A DNA stretch of 5,397 nucleotides, from contig JADFQH010000222.1 of NCBI GenBank assembly GCA_022561895.1, positions 1 through 5,397 of the forward strand, given 5' to 3'. Source of the stretch: Methanobacteriota archaeon (GTDB lineage Archaea > Halobacteriota > Halobacteria > Halobacteriales > Halalkalicoccaceae). This document shows positions 4,525-5,397 of this stretch, one piece after another. The notes below the pieces were generated by a model, which did no database searches, was not told where the DNA came from, and was given only the letters and a program-made list of their open reading frames with translations. Numbering within the stretch: position 1 is the first letter of the stretch; each line of letters opens with the position of its first letter. The position numbers and the translations under genes were made by a program.

Positions 4525-5397
4525 ATGTCCGAAACAGACGCAAAAACGGCGCGTGCGGAGTGGGGGACCCGTTTTGGGTTTCTGATGGCGATGATCGGGG
4601 CGATGGTCGGCGTCGGGAACATCTGGCGCTTTCCCTTCGTCGCCGGGCAGAACGGCGGCGGAGCCTTTATCATCGCGTTTCTCGTCCTCCTCTTCTTGCT
4701 CGCGGTTCCGGGGCTGATGGCTGAGGTCGCACTCGGGCGCTATACAGGCAAGGGAGTGATCGGCGCGTTCCGCGACATGACGGGCCCCGGTGGATTAGTC
4801 GGGCTTGGCGTCGTCGTCCTGCTCGTCAATATCGCGCTGATGTCGTACTACGGGCCGCTGATCGGCTGGACGCTCTACTATGCGATCCACTCGCTTCTGT
4901 TTACCTTTACTGGTGGGGCGTTCGAACCCGGAGCCTTCCTCGATGGCTTTCTCGCAAACCCCGTACTGACGATCACGATGCACACGATCGTGATGGCCGC
5001 CATCGCGGCGATTCTCATCCTCGGGATTCGCAGGGGTGTCGAGCGCGTCGTCGTCTTTGCGGTTCCGGCGCTCGTCATCTCGCTTTCGATCATCGCGATC
5101 CGCGGGCTGACACTCGATGGTGCGAGTGCGGGTCTTGCCTTCACGTTCGGGATCGACTGGGAGTTTCTCTTCATGAGTTCGACGTGGATCGAGGCGCTCG
5201 GACAGGCGCTCTTTTCGACGGGGCTGGGATGGGGCATTGCGCTCACCGTCGGAAGCTACCTCAGGGAGTACGACGACGTCCCCCTCGGAGGCGGTGTGTT
5301 CACCGCACTCGGTGACGCGAGCGTCGGCATTTTGGCTGCCTTCGCTATCTTCCCCATCGTCTTCGCGTTCGGACTCCAGCCCGACGCGGGCGCAGGG
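4525..5397 (+). CDS. Sodium-dependent NSS/SNF-family transporter, 3' end outside the window
   Basis: An open frame of 291 codons with no stop runs to the right edge. It is the N-terminal part of a neurotransmitter:sodium symporter family protein (LeuT fold), a membrane carrier that imports amino acids or similar solutes with Na+. Seen: the TM1 hallmark GNIWRFP at 31-37 with GAMVGVGN before it (N32 matches the LeuT Na+ ligand N27, R35 the gate arginine R30), then NGGGAF (43-48) and GRYTG (71-75). TM3 carries SYYGPLIGW (107-115), the substrate-site tyrosine region. IRRGVER (168-174) joins TM4 and TM5, and TM6 has EALGQALFSTGLGWG (223-237), where S231 matches the Na+-site threonine of LeuT. D264 in TM7 replaces, by my alignment, LeuT N286. 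About seven of the usual 11-12 helices are present; family members are roughly 450-500 residues. Substrate cannot be told from sequence. It probably forms an operon with the 4281 gene. Confidence 0.93.
   Translation, partial: MSETDAKTARAEWGTRFGFLMAMIGAMVGVGNIWRFPFVAGQNGGGAFIIAFLVLLFLLAVPGLMAEVALGRYTGKGVIGAFRDMTGPGGLVGLGVVVLLVNIALMSYYGPLIGWTLYYAIHSLLFTFTGGAFEPGAFLDGFLANPVLTITMHTIVMAAIAAILILGIRRGVERVVVFAVPALVISLSIIAIRGLTLDGASAGLAFTFGIDWEFLFMSSTWIEALGQALFSTGLGWGIALTVGSYLREYDDVPLGGGVFTALGDASVGILAAFAIFPIVFAFGLQPDAGAG

Noticed and set aside
4878..5246. Minus-strand open frame of 122 codons opposite the transporter
   Set aside because: It lies wholly inside the NSS transporter frame, which has clear family motifs; the opposite frame has none.

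Overview
This window reads as a piece of a haloarchaeal (Halobacteria) chromosome. The evidence is a G+C-rich coding style, strongly acidic proteins, TATA-type promoters placed for leaderless or short-leader transcripts, a Tat signal peptide on a secreted protein, and an N-terminally KH-domained aCPSF1 ribonuclease, which is an archaeal protein. I cannot name the genus from the sequence alone.

Layout from left to right. Positions 52-1968 (minus strand) carry a complete aCPSF1/FttA gene, the archaeal beta-CASP ribonuclease that acts as transcription termination factor; a strong hairpin at 4-26 lies just beyond its stop. A 302-base divergent intergenic region (1969-2270) holds several small hairpins, a tandem operator-like dyad and a TATA box embedded in an inverted repeat. 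At 2271-2747 (plus) is a probably leaderless gene for a 158-residue soluble protein that I do not recognise. An A+T-rich spacer of about 310 bases follows (2748-3060). At 3061-4044 (plus) is a secreted Tat-substrate protein with a DUF7282-like domain and an extremely acidic, repeat-containing tail of about 80 residues, closed by a clear hairpin terminator (4065-4100).

The most structured non-coding part is 4128-4224: two inverted repeats built from the same word (TACTGTCGG and its complement), one of them a perfect 20-bp palindrome lying exactly over a TATA-like core. It sits in front of a small two-helix membrane protein (4281-4481), itself followed 43 bases later by a sodium-dependent NSS/SNF-family transporter (4525 to the right edge, incomplete). 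The simplest reading is a regulated small-protein/transporter operon with paired operator sites, the transporter probably importing an amino acid or related solute with Na+.

I see no rRNA, tRNA, CRISPR array, insertion sequence or phage gene. The window is mostly ordinary core and surface haloarchaeal genes; the parts that deserve a second look are the operator array before the transporter, the possible small partner protein of the transporter, the TATA-centred dyads, and the long structured upstream region of the termination-factor gene.
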